A stretch of DNA of 43,226 bases. It comes from Prevotella sp. (lineage in GTDB: Bacteria > Bacteroidota > Bacteroidia > Bacteroidales > Bacteroidaceae). A program made the translations under genes and the position numbers. The notes under the pieces are model-generated. The model did no database searches, was not told where the DNA came from, and was given only the letters and a program-made list of their open reading frames with translations. Below are positions 41,453 to 43,226 of this stretch, one piece after another. The DNA lies in contig SUYI01000033.1 in NCBI GenBank assembly GCA_015060485.1, positions 1-43,226 of the forward strand. Reading direction: 5' to 3'. The number at the start of each line of letters is the position of its first letter. The first letter of the stretch is position 1.

Positions 41453-43150
41453 TTACCAGAAGTAAATGTAGAATGCAACGGTAATACCCAGGATGATAAC
41501 GGTGTGGATGATGTCCCAGTGGTTCCAGCTGGCACGGGTAGCGGCACGCTGCTCGGGGGTAGAGGTGCCGAATACCAGACCCTGGATCTTCTGTTGGTCG
41601 GGAGCCTCGGTCATCAGCGATACGACGAAGACTACCAGACAGCATACAATGAGCATGACGCCGCAGAAGAACAGCCAGTTGAAGTCGTAGAACACGGCCT
41701 TGAACCACGAGTCGGCAGCATCGGTGGCGTTGCTGTAGTACACCTTGGCACCCAGACGGGTCAAGCCGATGATGATACCTGAGAGCAAGCCCCACATACC
41801 ACCCTTGGCAGAAGCACGCTTCCAGGTGATACCCAACAGGAAGGCTGCGGCGATACCGGGTGCCAAGACGGACTGAACGTCCTGCAAGTAGGTGTAGAGC
41901 ACGTCGCCCACAGAGCGCATGATGGGAATCCACAGAATACCGAGCACCACGATGACGACGGTAGCAATCTGACCGATGGTTACCAGACGCTTCTCGGGAG
42001 TCTCAGGACGCAGGCGCTTCCAGAAGTCGATGGTGAACAGCATGGCTGACGAGTTGAACAGCGAAGCCAGTGACGACATCAAGGCTGCAAGGATACCGCA
42101 GACCACGAGACCCTTCACACCGGCAGGCAATATCTTAGCCACGAGGGTGGGGAAGGCGGCGTCGGCATTGGGGTTGCCGTTAGCCAGCAGAGGCAGGAAC
42201 CCCTCGCCACCAGCAGCCAGATACTTCTGGTGCAGGGCGAATGCAATCATACCGGGGATAAGGAACAGGAACACAGGCAGCAGCTTCAGATAAGCACCGA
42301 AGATGGTACCGCGACGAGCCTCTTTCTCGTTCTTACCCGACAGCACGCGCTGTACGATGAACTGGTCGGTACACCAATACCAGAAACCGATGACTGCCGA
42401 GCCTACCAAGGCGCCGAGCCAGGGATACTGCGGGTCGCTGTTCGAACGCATCAGGTGAATCATCGTACCTGTGGCACCGTCGTAGCTAGGCTTCACGTCG
42501 CAGAGGGCCATCATCTGATCCCAGCTGCCCAGGGCTTTCAGACCCAGCACTAGGATGATGAGTGATCCTAATAATAGAATAGGTGTCTGCAGCACAGAGG
42601 TGTACAGCACGCTCTTCATGCCACCGAAGATGGTGTAGGCAGCGGTGATGAGCACCAGTCCGATAGCTGCAATCCAGAAGAAGTCGATGCCCCAGAGTTC
42701 CTTGATGCCGAATACCTGCTGGAATACAAGACCACCGGCATAGACCGTTACGGCCACCTTGGTGAGCACGTAGGAAATGAGCGAGATGACCGAGAGGATG
42801 GTGCGCGACTCCTTGTTGAAGCGACGCTCCAGGAACTCGGGCATGGTGTAGACCATCGAACGGGTATAGAACGGAACGAATACCCAACCCAGAATCAGAA
42901 TCATCCAACCCTGAATCTCCCAGTGGGCCATAGCCATACCTGACGAAGCACCGGCACCAGCCAGTCCGATGAGGTGCTCGGAACCGATGTTCGAAGCAAA
43001 GATGGATGCACCGATGGCAATCCATGTTGCGTCTTTACCACCGAGGAAATAGTCTGCCGAGTTATCGTTCTTCTGCGAGACAACCCATACAACAATGCCA
43101 ATCAGCGCGAGGCAGAATACGCCAATGACAATCCAGTCTAATAATGCCAT
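41453..43150 (-). CDS. araT: Sodium:solute symporter, probable L-arabinose transporter
   Basis: The 565-residue protein belongs to the SSS (sodium/glucose cotransporter) family, with about 14 membrane helices. Landmarks: WIAIGASIFASNIGSEHLIGLAGAGAS (first sodium-site helices), ITAAYTIFGGMKSVLYTSVLQ, and GLVVCGILAALMSSLASLFNSSAMLFTID. Bacteroides AraR regulons include such a transporter next to the regulator, supporting an arabinose role; the substrate itself is inferred from context. It sits in the inner membrane and would use the sodium gradient. There is no consensus promoter directly upstream, where a TTTACTA repeat lies, so it is probably co-transcribed with the gene ending at 43185. Confidence 0.88.
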   Translation of the reverse strand: MALLDWIVIGVFCLALIGIVVWVVSQKNDNSADYFLGGKDATWIAIGASIFASNIGSEHLIGLAGAGASSGMAMAHWEIQGWMILILGWVFVPFYTRSMVYTMPEFLERRFNKESRTILSVISLISYVLTKVAVTVYAGGLVFQQVFGIKELWGIDFFWIAAIGLVLITAAYTIFGGMKSVLYTSVLQTPILLLGSLIILVLGLKALGSWDQMMALCDVKPSYDGATGTMIHLMRSNSDPQYPWLGALVGSAVIGFWYWCTDQFIVQRVLSGKNEKEARRGTIFGAYLKLLPVFLFLIPGMIAFALHQKYLAAGGEGFLPLLANGNPNADAAFPTLVAKILPAGVKGLVVCGILAALMSSLASLFNSSAMLFTIDFWKRLRPETPEKRLVTIGQIATVVIVVLGILWIPIMRSVGDVLYTYLQDVQSVLAPGIAAAFLLGITWKRASAKGGMWGLLSGIIIGLTRLGAKVYYSNATDAADSWFKAVFYDFNWLFFCGVMLIVCCLVVFVVSLMTEAPDQQKIQGLVFGTSTPEQRAATRASWNHWDIIHTVIILGITVAFYIYFW

Positions 43151-43154
43151 AAAA

Positions 43155-43190
43155 TTTACTATTTTTCTATTTACTATTTACTATTTATTT
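43155..43190 (-). repeat. TTTACTA-type repeat between mutarotase and symporter genes
   Basis: TTTACTATTT units are repeated about four times in the 34-base spacer and run into the stop codon of the next gene upstream (43185-43187). Confidence 0.7.
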
Positions 43191-43226
43191 CACCGAGAAC
43201 TTATAGGCAGCGTGGCTGTAGTAAGG
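43185..43226 (-). CDS. C-terminal end of a probable aldose 1-epimerase (partial)
   Basis: Thirteen residues plus a stop codon are visible (PYYSHAAYKFSVK). The YKFSVK ending matches the usual end of Bacteroidetes galactose mutarotases (GalM), which commonly accompany the arabinose transporter. The rest lies outside the window. Identity rests on a very short tail and on gene neighbourhood. Confidence 0.4.
   Translation of the reverse strand, partial: PYYSHAAYKFSVK

Overview
The window looks like chromosomal DNA from a Bacteroidales bacterium, most likely a gut or rumen Prevotella/Segatella-type organism. Three things point there. Gene content is Bacteroidetes-like: a complete Na+-translocating NADH:quinone reductase, a TamB-like giant, a Nudix-type arabinose regulator, T9SS-like C-terminal tails and a 30-residue 'smalltalk' peptide. 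Promoters repeatedly match the Bacteroidetes form TTTG-N20-TAnnTTTG. Starts generally lack Shine-Dalgarno sequences. All family names here come from reading the sequence; no database search was run.

Layout. 1-1905: a 21-bp repeat array, then a compact module of an HU-like DNA-binding protein with a C-terminal chitobiase-type domain, a two-helix membrane protein, a phage P5-like protein and the smalltalk peptide, closed by a terminator. 1937-6367 (minus): TamB-like outer-membrane assembly protein. 6548-12435: nqrABCDEF. 12524-21532: a hemicellulose group on the minus strand (GH43 with a CBM6-like domain; then a GH3-GH3-CE1 esterase operon), with pfkA on the plus strand between. 21865-25461: a LUD-domain protein, tRNA-Ser(CGA), fabD and an intracellular GH13 enzyme. 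25586-28321 (minus): valS. 28435-30843: mazG, a lipoprotein and RNase Z. 30922-34241: an apparent envelope operon of a small secreted protein resembling a T9SS sorting domain, an L,D-transpeptidase, an ECF sigma factor, a probable membrane anti-sigma partner and a small Spy/CpxP-like protein. 34210-35499 (minus): nth and ribE. 35570-43226 (minus): an L-arabinose utilisation locus (end of a probable mutarotase, symporter, AraR-like regulator, araD, araA, then separately a hypothetical secreted protein and the FGGY kinase), followed by a roughly 220-nt structured RNA of unknown family.

The genes fit a plant-fibre fermenter. GH43, GH3 and CE1 enzymes would release arabinose, xylose and phenolic acids from arabinoxylan; the arabinose genes import the pentose and convert it to xylulose-5-phosphate; pfkA serves glycolysis; Nqr supplies the sodium gradient that the SSS symporter could use.

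The least explained features are non-coding: (i) two arrays of the same 21-bp repeat 37 kb apart, sharing one identical unit; (ii) degenerate low-complexity repeats in many gene junctions, often overlapping stop codons, with similar sequence inside two reading frames (tamB and one GH3 gene); (iii) the structured RNA behind the arabinose kinase; (iv) the HU/P5-like/smalltalk module, whose job is unknown.
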